This document shows, piece by piece, positions 19,724 through 29,086 of a stretch of DNA of 64,000 nt; the first letter of the stretch is position 1; each line of letters begins with the position of its first letter. Below the pieces are notes generated by a model. That model saw only the letters and a list, made by a program, of their open reading frames with translations, did not search any database and was not told the origin of the DNA. Source of the stretch: Oxalobacteraceae bacterium (GTDB lineage Bacteria; Pseudomonadota; Gammaproteobacteria; Burkholderiales; Burkholderiaceae_D); NCBI GenBank assembly GCA_025352145.1, contig JANXTY010000044.1, positions 38,190 to 102,189 of the forward strand, read 5' to 3'. The translations under genes and the position numbers were made by a program.

Positions 19724-22606
19724 TTACCCACGAGTGGTATCGACCTGAATCAAAGGCTCGTCTATTTGCGGTGGGAACGATTTTCTTTGGCGCGGCACTC
19801 GTGCCGGAGTCACCATGGCCGCTGCCGCTTCGCGGGCTGCACGCAGCTTTTCTGGATCTGTTCCCGCAAGCACTAAACCAGCGGAGCCGAGTAACTCACT
19901 CAAATCCTCCACCTTCATCGGTGCTGGTTCAGCCAAGGCAAGCACTTGCTGAACTTGCTGGCTTGGCGTTACAACAGGAGCTGGAATCGGTGCAATTGCT
20001 GGTGCCGGAGCAAGGACGATTTCAGCGTTTGGCATGGTGGTTCCAGCGACGACTTCTTGCGCAACAACTGACGTTGGCTCGAGCACCGTCGATGCCGCAG
20101 CAACTGGTTGGGCAAGGACGGCCGGTACGGTTATCGTAACTTCATTTTCTGCGGGCGATGGTGCAGCCATATGCCCTGGTGTTTCGTCGTGGGACACAAC
20201 TACATGCAAAGGCGTGCGCGCACCAATTTCTGCTTGCGATGCAGCCTCCACTTGCTTTGCCTCCCCCGCTGGTGCGGTAACAGCGAGGCTAAAATCAGTG
20301 CCAGAATCAGCGCCAGCCGCCTCTTCGTTGATCGACATTACTTCGTGTTTACTACCGCCGTTTTCGTTTCCTTCCACACCTTCGCGATCACGACGATTGC
20401 GGTTACGACCACCACGGCGGCGGCGGCGGCGCGGTTCGTCGTCCCTTGTTTCGGAGTCGGCTTGAGGCTCATGGTGACCTGCTGTTGGCAGATCGTCTCT
20501 TGACGTAGCGATTTGTGCCGACGCCACATTGTCCGTCGCAGGGCCGCCATTGGCATGCTGCACGCCATTCTTTAGCAATTCATCGCTTGCTTTGATACCA
20601 GCACTAGCAATTTCTTTATTTTCTTCGCGCACACGCGGTGGACGCTGGTTACGGCCGTTTTCGGTCGTATCACGTGGTGGGCGCGGCTGTCTTGGCGGGC
20701 GTTGAGGTTTGTTTTCCGATGCTTCTGCCAATGTTGGCGGAGTTGCAGTTTCTTGCAACGCAGGGCGCCCGGTTTCTCGATCACGCCCGTTACGGCCACC
20801 ACGGTTACGACCACGCGGACTACGACCATTGCGATCCCCGCTATGTTGAGATTTCGTGTCTTTTGATGTTACGGGTGCCGTAACTGAGGCGACAGGTTTC
20901 TGGCGGAAAAATCCGAAAATTTTACTGAGGAAGCCATTTCCCGATGCTAGTAAGGCGGGCTTAGCAGGTTCAACGGGCTTGCGCTCAACCAAAGGTGCTG
21001 GTTGATCCGGGGTGATACTTTTCACCATGGCCTCTTGACGTGGTTTAATTTCTTCCTTGTGGCGTTGGCTGTAACCGATATCGGTTTCTGCTGTTTCAGC
21101 CATCGTATAGCTCGCGTGTGTTTCTTCAAGACGGGGATCGTCATGCTTGATACGCTCAAGTTTGTAATGCGGCGTTTCAAGATGCTTGTTCGGAATCAGG
21201 ATAATGGTGACGCGATGGCGAGTCTCAATTTTCAGGACTTCACCGCGTTTTTCATTCAACAAAAATGCCGCAACATCGACCGGCACCTGCACATGAATCG
21301 TGGCCGAGTTTTCTTTCATCGCCTCTTCCTGGATGATGCGCAGGACTTGTAAAGCAGAGGATTCAGTATCCCGGATGTGACCGGTTCCGCTACAGCGTGG
21401 GCAAGTTACATGACTGCCTTCCGATAGGGAGGGACGCAGGCGTTGACGTGACAGCTCCATCAAGCCGAAACGTGAAATCTTACCCATCTGAACGCGCGCT
21501 CGATCGTAATGTAAAGCATCTTTCAGACGTGTTTCGACTTCACGCTGGTTCTTGGCCACTTCCATGTCAATGAAGTCGATAACGATCAAGCCACCTAAAT
21601 CGCGCAAACGCAATTGACGTGCTACTTCGTCCGCTGCTTCGCAGTTGGTATTGAAAGCGGTTGTTTCAATGTCGGCACCACGTGTTGCGCGGGCCGAGTT
21701 GACGTCCACCGACACCAGTGCTTCAGTATGGTCGATAACAATCGCACCGCCCGATGGCAAGGGCACGGTACGCGAATATGCCGTTTCAATCTGATGTTCA
21801 ATCTGAAAGCGCGAAAATAAGGGGACATCGTCGCTGTAGCGTTTGACCCGATGCACCATATCCGGCATAACGTGGCTCATGAACTGATGCGCTTGTTCAT
21901 AGATGTCGTCCGTGTCGATCAAAATCTCGCCGATATCGGGTTGGAAATAATCGCGGATGGCGCGAATGACGAGGGAAGATTCCTGATAAATAAGGAATGC
22001 ACCTGCCGATGATTTACCTGCCCCTTCAATCGCACGCCAGAGCTGCATGAGATAGTTTAAATCCCACTGTAGTTCATCAACATTGCGACCGATGCCGGCA
22101 GTGCGGGCAATCACTGACATGCCGCCGGGCAGGTCAAGTTGATCCATCGTTTCACGCAGTTCTTGACGTTCTTCACCTTCCACCCGGCGAGAAACACCAC
22201 CGCCGCGCGGATTGTTCGGCATCAATACCAGGTAGCGACCCGCTAAAGAAACGAAGGAAGTGAGCGCAGCCCCTTTATTGCCGCGTTCTTCTTTTTCGAC
22301 CTGGACCATAATTTCCTGGCCTTCGCGGAGCGCTTCCTTGATGGAAGCATTGCGAACATCGACACCTTCTTTAAAGTAAGTGCGGGCAACTTCTTTAAAA
22401 GGCAAAAAGCCGTGGCGTTCTTCCCCGTAATTGACGAAGCATGCTTCGAGCGATGGTTCGATGCGAGTAATCACCCCTTTGTAAATATTGGACTTGCGCT
22501 GCTCACGTCCCGTAGTTTCTATATCGATGTCAATCAGTTTTTGCCCATTGACGATCGCTACGCGCAATTCTTCTTGCTGCGTAGCATTAAACAACATGCG
22601 TTTCAT
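19724..22606 (-). CDS. rne: Ribonuclease E
   Basis: A 960-residue endoribonuclease. The start is the ATG at 22606 (MKRMLFNATQQEELRVAIV), the family's standard beginning, with GGAG 8 nt upstream; the frame open from 22729 runs into the leader. The N-terminal half has the S1 domain (about 37-120), the DNase I-like catalytic part (VIDFIDMEVAKNQ) and the zinc-link CPRCSGTG. The C-terminal half is a disordered scaffold rich in Arg/Gly/Pro and Ala/Val/Glu that would bind RNA and degradosome partners. A U-tailed hairpin follows the gene. Confidence 0.96.
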   Translation of the reverse strand: MKRMLFNATQQEELRVAIVNGQKLIDIDIETTGREQRKSNIYKGVITRIEPSLEACFVNYGEERHGFLPFKEVARTYFKEGVDVRNASIKEALREGQEIMVQVEKEERGNKGAALTSFVSLAGRYLVLMPNNPRGGGVSRRVEGEERQELRETMDQLDLPGGMSVIARTAGIGRNVDELQWDLNYLMQLWRAIEGAGKSSAGAFLIYQESSLVIRAIRDYFQPDIGEILIDTDDIYEQAHQFMSHVMPDMVHRVKRYSDDVPLFSRFQIEHQIETAYSRTVPLPSGGAIVIDHTEALVSVDVNSARATRGADIETTAFNTNCEAADEVARQLRLRDLGGLIVIDFIDMEVAKNQREVETRLKDALHYDRARVQMGKISRFGLMELSRQRLRPSLSEGSHVTCPRCSGTGHIRDTESSALQVLRIIQEEAMKENSATIHVQVPVDVAAFLLNEKRGEVLKIETRHRVTIILIPNKHLETPHYKLERIKHDDPRLEETHASYTMAETAETDIGYSQRHKEEIKPRQEAMVKSITPDQPAPLVERKPVEPAKPALLASGNGFLSKIFGFFRQKPVASVTAPVTSKDTKSQHSGDRNGRSPRGRNRGGRNGRDRETGRPALQETATPPTLAEASENKPQRPPRQPRPPRDTTENGRNQRPPRVREENKEIASAGIKASDELLKNGVQHANGGPATDNVASAQIATSRDDLPTAGHHEPQADSETRDDEPRRRRRRGGRNRNRRDREGVEGNENGGSKHEVMSINEEAAGADSGTDFSLAVTAPAGEAKQVEAASQAEIGARTPLHVVVSHDETPGHMAAPSPAENEVTITVPAVLAQPVAAASTVLEPTSVVAQEVVAGTTMPNAEIVLAPAPAIAPIPAPVVTPSQQVQQVLALAEPAPMKVEDLSELLGSAGLVLAGTDPEKLRAAREAAAAMVTPARVPRQRKSFPPQIDEPLIQVDTTRG

Positions 22607-23185
22607 TTTTTTACTCCGTGCCTTGATGGCATTTTTAGTGCCGCTTTTTGGAAGGGGCGGCAACAGTACAGGGATGTACGCGCGGTCGGAGTGTTTGAGG
22701 GAGAATTGCCTTGGTGTGCAACGAAGCAACGCGGATACGGTGCGGTTACAACGGGCGCAGATGACGTTTGTCAGATGCCGAGTGCATGTTTTACCTTCAA
22801 CGTGTCTACATGCAGCTTAGCAATTTAAGCGTAGAGTACACACGGGTGGTAAGCATTGATGCAGAGCTGGCCGCTGTAATACGACGCAACAGGCTCAGCC
22901 ACACGACACATATTTCAACACCATCCAACCAACGAGCTCACCCCTACTCAGGCTTGCTCGTCAGATTTATCCTTACAATTCAAACAGTCTTGTCCAACAT
23001 CCTTGCGCGCTATCCGATTACAACAACGGTGCAACCTTGACTCGCACAGGATGAGTACGTACACATCATTTCCATTAAATTTGCAAATTGGCGAGGCTGA
23101 TGGAGACGCCCCTGTGTAAAATGGTCTTTTTTTCTTACACTTGCTGCGTTTTTATAATCCACAGCGAAACAATTATATATTCAAA
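22607..23185. other. Divergent spacer with rne leader and rluC promoter region
   Basis: 579 bp between rne and rluC starts. In enterobacteria the rne mRNA has a long self-regulating leader, and this space would allow one. A TATAAT box at 23153-23158 probably serves rluC, though its -35 is weak. I see no supported gene. Confidence 0.5.
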
Positions 23186-24202
23186 ATGAAGGACTTAGAG
23201 AGATTTTCTGGGAAATCAGGTGAATTGGATGCTGAAAAGTCACCATCCCCCCACTCGTCACAAGTCCTGCCCCAAGTCCGGCTCGTCACGATTTCCGAGG
23301 AAGAGGCTGGTCAGCGGATCGATAATTTCTTATTGCGTATTCTTAAAGGTGTCCCTAAAAGCCATATTTACCGCGTGCTGCGCTCTGGGGAAGTGCGGGT
23401 TAACAAGGGGCGAATTGATCAAACCTATCGATTGGAGGCGGGCGATACCGTGCGCATTCCACCGGTCAGAATTGCTGAAAAATTAACGGCCGTAGCTCCT
23501 GCCTCAGAGTTCAACGTATTGTTTGAGGATAATCATTTGCTAATTATCAATAAACCTGCAGGCGTTGCAGTGCATGGTGGGTCCGGCGTTAGCTTTGGTG
23601 TTATTGAACAATTGCGTTCCTCCAGGCCAGATGCCAAATTTCTGGAATTAGTACATCGTTTGGACCGCGATACTTCAGGCATTTTATTATTGGCGAAAAA
23701 ACGGTCTGCATTAACCCATCTTCATGAGCAAATGCGCGAGGGCCAATTCGATAAACGTTATCTAGTATTGGTTTACGGCGATTGGAAAAATACGCGCCAG
23801 CATATCAAGTTGCCCTTGCATAAATACACGACGCCTGAGGGGGAACGGCGTGTCAGGGTTCAAGCCGATGGCATGGAATCGCACACGGTGTTTAGTCTGC
23901 TGCGCAAGTATGATCGTTTCGCGCTGCTGGAAGCGGAACTGAAAACAGGGCGCACGCATCAAATCCGGGTGCATCTGGCGTCAAGTGGATTTGCCATTGC
24001 TGGAGATGACAAATATGGTGATTTCGCACTCAACCGTGAGTTACTTAAATCCAATGGTACGCGCGGCACCTTGAAAAGAATGTTTTTGCACGCACATCAG
24101 ATTACTTTTACCCATCCGGAAACCGGAAAACCCATTATGCTCAACGCCCCCCTTGCATCGGAATGTGAAAGATTTCTACACACGTTGGGCAAGCCTAGTT
24201 GA
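23186..24202 (+). CDS. rluC: Ribosomal large subunit pseudouridine synthase C
   Basis: 338 residues from the ATG at 23186; the frame is open from a TTG at 23141, inside the promoter. An N-terminal S4 RNA-binding domain (about 45-95, with GQRIDNFLLRILKGVPKSHIYRVLR) precedes the catalytic domain, whose HRLDRDTSG motif holds the nucleophilic Asp. KTGRTHQIRVHLASSG is also diagnostic. RluC modifies 23S rRNA positions 955, 2504 and 2580 in E. coli. The divergent rne-rluC pair is widespread in proteobacteria. Confidence 0.94.
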   Translation: MKDLERFSGKSGELDAEKSPSPHSSQVLPQVRLVTISEEEAGQRIDNFLLRILKGVPKSHIYRVLRSGEVRVNKGRIDQTYRLEAGDTVRIPPVRIAEKLTAVAPASEFNVLFEDNHLLIINKPAGVAVHGGSGVSFGVIEQLRSSRPDAKFLELVHRLDRDTSGILLLAKKRSALTHLHEQMREGQFDKRYLVLVYGDWKNTRQHIKLPLHKYTTPEGERRVRVQADGMESHTVFSLLRKYDRFALLEAELKTGRTHQIRVHLASSGFAIAGDDKYGDFALNRELLKSNGTRGTLKRMFLHAHQITFTHPETGKPIMLNAPLASECERFLHTLGKPS

Positions 24203-24266
24203 TGTTGAGGCGGCATATTAAATTTAACGCTACATAAAGGAGCCGGCTGCATAGCTGTCGGAGGAC

Positions 24267-24926
24267 ATGGCAAGAACACGTTTCGATTTAATTGTATTTG
24301 ACTGGGATGGCACGCTGATGGATAGCACCGCCACTATCGTCAAGTGCATTCAAGCTGCAGCTAAAGACCTTGGGCTGCCTGTGCCCGACAATAAAACGGC
24401 ATCGTATGTCATCGGCTTAGGGTTGCACGAAGCCATGCAAGCGGCGATTCCCGGCCTCGATCCCAAATTGTATCCGCGCATGGTTGAACGCTATCGCATT
24501 CATTATTTGTCTCAAGATTATGACATTACGTTATTTGACGGTGTGCGTGAGATGCTTACTGAGTTATCACAAGATGGATATTTTCTGGCTGTCGCGACCG
24601 GGAAAAGCCGCGTCGGTCTGAATCGCGCATTGGATGCGGCCAAGCTATTATCTTTGTTCGATGCCACACGCTGTGCAGACGAGACTTTTTCCAAGCCGCA
24701 TCCTGCCATGTTGCAAGAACTTACCCGTGAGTTGGGGCAGGACATGAGCCGCACAGTGATGATTGGAGATACAACACACGACTTGCAATTAGCAATCAAT
24801 GCGGGTGCAGCTGGGGTTGCCGTGCAATATGGCGCGCATCCTTACCATGAACTGATGGCGCTGCAACCACTCTATGCAGCCAACTCAGTCACTGATTTAC
24901 ATACCTGGCTAAAGCAAAACGGATAA
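24267..24926 (+). CDS. HAD-superfamily hydrolase (phosphoglycolate-phosphatase-like)
   Basis: A 219-residue HAD subfamily IA phosphatase. Motif I is FDWDGTLMDS (nucleophile Asp and acid Asp near residues 11-13), motif II falls in AVATGKSRVGL, and motifs III and IV are KPHPAML and MIGDTTHDL. A helical cap sits between motifs I and II. It lies 64 bp after rluC and 11 bp before a Rieske gene, an arrangement conserved in Burkholderiales. The physiological substrate is unknown. Confidence 0.9.
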   Translation: MARTRFDLIVFDWDGTLMDSTATIVKCIQAAAKDLGLPVPDNKTASYVIGLGLHEAMQAAIPGLDPKLYPRMVERYRIHYLSQDYDITLFDGVREMLTELSQDGYFLAVATGKSRVGLNRALDAAKLLSLFDATRCADETFSKPHPAMLQELTRELGQDMSRTVMIGDTTHDLQLAINAGAAGVAVQYGAHPYHELMALQPLYAANSVTDLHTWLKQNG

Positions 24927-24937
24927 TTTCGACGGCT

Positions 24938-25309
24938 ATGAGCAAAGAAGAAATCTACATTTGCACATCCGGTCTGCTTATAGATGGAGGGAGGGGAATC
25001 CGTTTTCCCCTTACGGCCGGGGGGGAGGCAGGTACTGGATTTGTTGTACGGCATAACGGACAAGTGTATGCCTACCTGAATCGTTGCGCGCACATTCCCA
25101 TCGAGCTTGATTGGAATGAAGGCGATTTTTTCGAGTCGAGCGGTCTTTATCTGATGTGTTCAACGCATGGTGCACTTTACGTTCCCAATACCGGGTATTG
25201 TGTCGGCGGACCATGTCGTGGGGGGCGGCTGCGTATTATTGCCGTCACCGAAAAAGACCAGGAATTATTTTGGCATCCAGATGATTATTTACAAGCAGCA
25301 CGCGCTTAA
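24938..25309 (+). CDS. Rieske [2Fe-2S] domain protein
   Basis: A 123-residue soluble ferredoxin-like protein. The cluster ligands are CAH (about residues 48-50) and CSTH (about 71-74), matching the CxH...CxxH Rieske pattern. No membrane anchor or catalytic domain is present, so it resembles the small Rieske electron-transfer proteins of dioxygenase systems, but no oxygenase gene is nearby. It sits in the rluC-HAD-Rieske-sppA run. Confidence 0.9.
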   Translation: MSKEEIYICTSGLLIDGGRGIRFPLTAGGEAGTGFVVRHNGQVYAYLNRCAHIPIELDWNEGDFFESSGLYLMCSTHGALYVPNTGYCVGGPCRGGRLRIIAVTEKDQELFWHPDDYLQAARA

Positions 25310-25345
25310 AAAACGGTACCTTCTCTTCCTCATCTCACAAAAAAT

Positions 25346-26383
25346 ATGAATGATAATAACCAAGATAGCGGTGCTGTTCCAGCACCGGAAATCCCTTCCA
25401 AGGCAATGGCAGCATCACAGATTTCTCCTGCTTCGACGACACCGGCGCCTACAGGTTGGGAGCGCGAGGTCCTTGAAAAATTGGTATTCGCGACGCTGGC
25501 TGAGCAGCGTGCCACCCGACGTTGGAATATTTTTTTCAAGCTGACGGTATTTACCATTGTTCTTCTTGGTGGATTGGCGTTCTATCATTTTGATAATCTG
25601 GATACTGACGCCGCAGGTCCGCATACTGCATTAATTGAGATCGACGGTACCATTGAGGCGGGTAGCCCCGGCGGCGCAGACGTCGTTGTTCCCGCGCTCA
25701 ACAAGGCCTATTCCGACAAAGGTTCACTCGGCATCATCTTGCACATCAACAGTCCGGGCGGCAGCCCTGTACAAGCAGGCATTATTAACGACGAAATAGG
25801 GCGTCTGCGCAAAATTCATCCCCAGATACCACTCTATGTCGTGGTTGACGAAATGTGTGCGTCGGGTGGTTATTACATCGCTGCTGCAGCGGACAAGATT
25901 TATGTCAACAAGGCCAGCATTGTAGGGTCCATCGGTGTACTCATGGATGGTTTCGGCTTCACTGGATTAATGGATAAATTCGGCGTTGAGCGTCGTTTGC
26001 TCACTGCGGGAGAAAATAAGGGATTTCTTGATCCATTCAGCCCGCAAACCGACAAGCAGAAAGCGTATGCTCAGGTGATGCTCAATGAAATTCATCAGCA
26101 ATTTATAACGACGGTCCGTGCGGGGCGCGGCAAACGCCTGAAAGAAACTTCTGAAACCTTTTCTGGACTTTTCTGGAGTGGCACCAAAGCCGTGGAGATG
26201 GGATTAGCTGATGGTTTCGGTACGGTCGACAGCGTTGCACGCGAGGTAATCAAAGCGGAAGATGTCGTCGACTACACCGGACATGAAGGTTTGCCGGAAA
26301 GAGTCCTGAAAAGATTTGGCGCGGCAGTTGGTGCCGGTGCAATAAAATCGGTATGGAATGGTGCCAAGCCCACCCTTCATTGA
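25346..26383 (+). CDS. sppA: S49 family peptidase, SppA-like signal peptide peptidase
   Basis: A 345-residue single-domain (short) SppA. A Pro/Ala-rich cytoplasmic start is followed by a membrane anchor (about 66-83, FKLTVFTIVLLGGLAFYHF). HINSPGGSPVQAG and EMCASGGYYIAAAADKIY contain the oxyanion loop and the nucleophilic Ser. The general-base Lys lies in ENKGFLDPF, giving the Ser-Lys dyad. It degrades cleaved signal peptides and membrane protein fragments. A U-tailed hairpin lies 240 bp downstream. Confidence 0.92.
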   Translation: MNDNNQDSGAVPAPEIPSKAMAASQISPASTTPAPTGWEREVLEKLVFATLAEQRATRRWNIFFKLTVFTIVLLGGLAFYHFDNLDTDAAGPHTALIEIDGTIEAGSPGGADVVVPALNKAYSDKGSLGIILHINSPGGSPVQAGIINDEIGRLRKIHPQIPLYVVVDEMCASGGYYIAAAADKIYVNKASIVGSIGVLMDGFGFTGLMDKFGVERRLLTAGENKGFLDPFSPQTDKQKAYAQVMLNEIHQQFITTVRAGRGKRLKETSETFSGLFWSGTKAVEMGLADGFGTVDSVAREVIKAEDVVDYTGHEGLPERVLKRFGAAVGAGAIKSVWNGAKPTLH

Positions 26384-26853
26384 GAGGCAGAAGAGAGGGG
26401 GGAATGTGCGTGGGTGATCTGCGAAATTTAATAGCTTGTAATTCTTTCTAACCGTTCTACATTGAAAGCGTTTCATCTACACAAAGGAGGCCAGTTATCT
26501 TAAAAAAAATTGGCATAAAATTTGATGATGCTTTTTAGTTCATGCTCCATTTCCCTATCCCGGATAGGGTATTGAGGAAGTTTGGCTTTCTCATTATTCG
26601 CCCTAAAAAACGACCTAAAAACGGCAGCTTTGGCTGCTGTTTTTATTTGGCCTGCCTGCCATTACAATGTCATTTAAATTGGCGTATTTATTTCTGCCTG
26701 CCCGTGATAAAAATCAGGTAGCATTCTGACTCAGCACTGTTGAAAAGAGCGCTAATTTCAGACAATATTTTCTACGTTGGGCCTCCCGAAAATAGTCGTT
26801 TTTAATGATCGCGCAGCAGAATATTTTCAGTTTATTAAACACGGAGTCATATC
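26384..26853 (+). other. Intergenic region after sppA
   Basis: 470 bp. It holds the terminator at 26621-26645 and, at about 26484-26491, a strong Shine-Dalgarno-like AAAGGAGG that is not followed by a sensible open frame. The last 200 bp probably contain the promoter of the small Lys-rich gene. No other feature supported. Confidence 0.5.
26621..26645 (+). terminator. Intrinsic terminator downstream of sppA
   Basis: Stem ACGGCAGC / GCTGCTGT (8 pairs including one G-U), loop TTTG, followed by TTTTATTT. It is well placed to end the rluC-sppA transcript. Confidence 0.75.
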
Positions 26854-26964
26854 ATGAGCAAAAGTCAGGACAGTAAAAAATCCGTAAAAAAAGAACCCGC
26901 TAAAACAATGAAGGAAAAAAAAGAAGCCAAGAAAATTAAAAAGGAAGAAAAGAAACGTCAATAA
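26854..26964 (+). CDS. Very lysine-rich 36-residue protein
   Basis: An ATG with GGAG 7 nt upstream opens a 36-codon frame ending in TAA at 26962-26964. 15 of the 36 residues are Lys, with 6 Glu, in KKE/EKK repeats (for example MKEKKEAKKIKKEEKKRQ). No hydrophobic core, Cys or signal is present, so it should be disordered or a charged helix that could bind nucleic acid. I recognise no named family. The good ribosome site and 5' spacer support a real gene, though low-complexity frames can be spurious. Confidence 0.6.
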   Translation: MSKSQDSKKSVKKEPAKTMKEKKEAKKIKKEEKKRQ

Positions 26965-27061
26965 TTCTGACGCAATAGTACCTATATCGGTTTCTTTTAG
27001 ATGAGCTTAGAACAGGCTGTAGTGCGAGGTTAGTTTTTTTGTGTTATTTATGGAGGCGCAA

Positions 27062-27247
27062 TTGATTAAGTACATGGGAACGCGTAAAACAATGGAGGGA
27101 AATACTGCCTATGTTTTCGTCATCAATGGCCGACAAACCGAAGTCAAAGAAAGTAATTTAAAACAGCATCCCGGTTGTTACGAAGCACTTCCCGCCTCGG
27201 TGAAGACGAAAATTACTGAGAACCGAAAATGGATTATGAAGCTTTAA
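27062..27247 (+). CDS. Small hypothetical protein (61 residues)
   Basis: The frame is open from a GTG at 27041, but GGAGG at 27052-27056 is 5 nt before a TTG at 27062, the likely start, giving MIKYMGTRKTMEGNTAYVF.... The protein is basic, with a short beta-rich core (NTAYVFVINGRQTEVKESNL) and a WIMKL end. No family recognised. It follows the Lys-rich gene on the same strand and may be co-transcribed. An ATG at 27074 is a less likely start. Confidence 0.55.
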   Translation: MIKYMGTRKTMEGNTAYVFVINGRQTEVKESNLKQHPGCYEALPASVKTKITENRKWIMKL

Positions 27248-27315
27248 TGTCCGTTCTAGCGTCCGAAAAACGCTTGCAGATACAGGGATTGGGTGGTTCG
27301 TAATCCCTCTCATCA

Positions 27316-27852
27316 TCAACTACCCAGCGCTTTTTCCAGTAATTGATGCAGGGTAGAAAATTCGGGTTCGCCTAGATAGCGCTTGATGATATTGCCTTGT
27401 TTGTCGATCACGAAAGTGGTCGGCGTCATTTTTACATCACCAAACGCTGTGGCCAATTTCCCTTCTACATCGAGCACTACGGTAAATGGCAGTTGACGTG
27501 TCTGAGTATAGTTCAACACATAATTGGGGGGATCATCTCGCATTGCAACCGCGACAAACGCCAAGCCCCTGTCTTTGAATTTATGGTATGTCGCGACCAT
27601 GTGCGGCATTTCATGAAGGCAAGTGGTACAAGAGGTAGCCCAGAAATTAACCATGAGCACTTTGCCACGCAGACTCTTGGACGCTATTTTTTCCCCAGAA
27701 AGATTGATAAAGGTGACATCGGGCGATGGTGTTGGGGTCAGCATGGAAAAATACCCAAGAACGGCCAAGCTCAATAGAATTATTGTTGCCAGCACCTTGA
27801 TCCAGGTACGCCCGGGTGCGGGAGGAGATTTTTCTGGTTGAACTGTTTCCAT
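27316..27852 (-). CDS. TlpA/ResA-like membrane-anchored thiol-disulfide oxidoreductase
   Basis: A 178-residue thioredoxin-fold protein. A membrane anchor (about 18-36) is followed by a periplasmic AhpC/TSA-Redoxin-type domain with active site WATSCTTC (Cys75 and Cys78) and the cis-Pro region MTPTTFVIDKQGN. It would reduce periplasmic disulfides, for instance in cytochrome c maturation. It ends the leftward run that includes gpsA and has no cytochrome genes nearby. Confidence 0.9.
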   Translation of the reverse strand: METVQPEKSPPAPGRTWIKVLATIILLSLAVLGYFSMLTPTPSPDVTFINLSGEKIASKSLRGKVLMVNFWATSCTTCLHEMPHMVATYHKFKDRGLAFVAVAMRDDPPNYVLNYTQTRQLPFTVVLDVEGKLATAFGDVKMTPTTFVIDKQGNIIKRYLGEPEFSTLHQLLEKALGS

Positions 27853-27907
27853 AGATTTTCCTAAATGGATGCGTCGATTCTCAACAATTACTTGATGACA
27901 TGGTGGG

Positions 27908-28954
27908 CTAGATCGCTTCGCCCCGCGGATCGCGTGCCAGTAATTGCATCACCATTTCGTGCGGGGAAATTGCATCAAACAGGACGCCTGCTACTGCATT
28001 GATAATGGGCATGTCGACGCCCTGTTGTCGGGCCAACGTGCGTACCGTCTGCGCGCAACGTACTCCCTCGGCAACATGGCCTAATTCCGTCACGATAGTA
28101 TCGAGCTTTTTACCCTGAGCCAGTGCTAAGCCAACCTGACGGTTGCGCGACAGACTACCTGTGCACGTGAGGATTAAATCGCCCATACCCGCTAGTCCCA
28201 TGAAGGTTTCTCCCTCGCCCCCTAAGGCCACACCAAGGCGGGTTATCTCTACAAGTCCACGGGTAATCAAGGCCGCGCGGGCGTTCAAACCCAATCCCAT
28301 GCCGTCGGCAATGCCGGTAGCAATTGCCAGGATATTTTTTACGGCACCGGCCACTTCTACTCCGATCATATCGTCGGATGAATATACGCGTATATTTCCG
28401 CCATGCACTGCTGCTACTACCTCGGACTGCAACTGTTTCGACGAGGACGCTATTGTTAATGCACAGGGTAAGCCATTTGCTACTTCCTGCGCAAAAGAAG
28501 GTCCCGACAAGGTACCGCAAGCAAGCGTATCGCCTAGTACCTGACGTATGATTTGATGGGGTAAAAGGTGGCTATTTTCTTCAAATCCTTTGCACAGCCA
28601 AACCAGATTCGGGATATTTATTTCACGCAATCTTTCTGCTAGGAGGCGCAAGCCAGCGACTGGGGTGGCAGCAATGAGTAAGGATTTATTGGTTAAATCG
28701 GCTTGATTGACATGCGTCATTGCAATATCAAAATCAGGAGTGACAGTCAGCGTTGTAGGTAGCGTTACGCCAGGCAGATAGACGGCATTTTCACGCTGCG
28801 TGGCGATAGCGTGCATTGCGACAACATCGCGCCCCCACAGCACCACATTGTGACGCCCAACCAATGATGTGGCTAACGCTGTACCCCATGCCCCAGCACC
28901 GAGTACAGTTATATTCACGAGTTGTGCGGAACTATTTGACTGCTTGGGTTGCAT
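27908..28954 (-). CDS. gpsA: Glycerol-3-phosphate dehydrogenase [NAD(P)+]
   Basis: A 348-residue enzyme that makes sn-glycerol 3-phosphate from dihydroxyacetone phosphate for phospholipid synthesis. Rossmann motif ITVLGAGAWGTALATSL is near the start; GPSFAQEVANGLPCALTIAS, the catalytic Lys in VAGAVKNILAIATG, and NARAALITRGL are all typical. An N-terminal extension of about 14 residues precedes the Rossmann strand. In many betaproteobacteria gpsA follows secB directly; here an SH3-domain gene lies between. Confidence 0.95.
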   Translation of the reverse strand: MQPKQSNSSAQLVNITVLGAGAWGTALATSLVGRHNVVLWGRDVVAMHAIATQRENAVYLPGVTLPTTLTVTPDFDIAMTHVNQADLTNKSLLIAATPVAGLRLLAERLREINIPNLVWLCKGFEENSHLLPHQIIRQVLGDTLACGTLSGPSFAQEVANGLPCALTIASSSKQLQSEVVAAVHGGNIRVYSSDDMIGVEVAGAVKNILAIATGIADGMGLGLNARAALITRGLVEITRLGVALGGEGETFMGLAGMGDLILTCTGSLSRNRQVGLALAQGKKLDTIVTELGHVAEGVRCAQTVRTLARQQGVDMPIINAVAGVLFDAISPHEMVMQLLARDPRGEAI

Positions 28955-29086
28955 ATTGCCGAGGATGTTTGAATGACGGTGAATATGGCAGGTGGAACAA
29001 TTGATGTGGCTTAATACAAGTACAGGAATTTTGTTTAGCCAAGAAGACTAGAAAATCGGGAGTAAGGATGGATCGACCACCCCATT

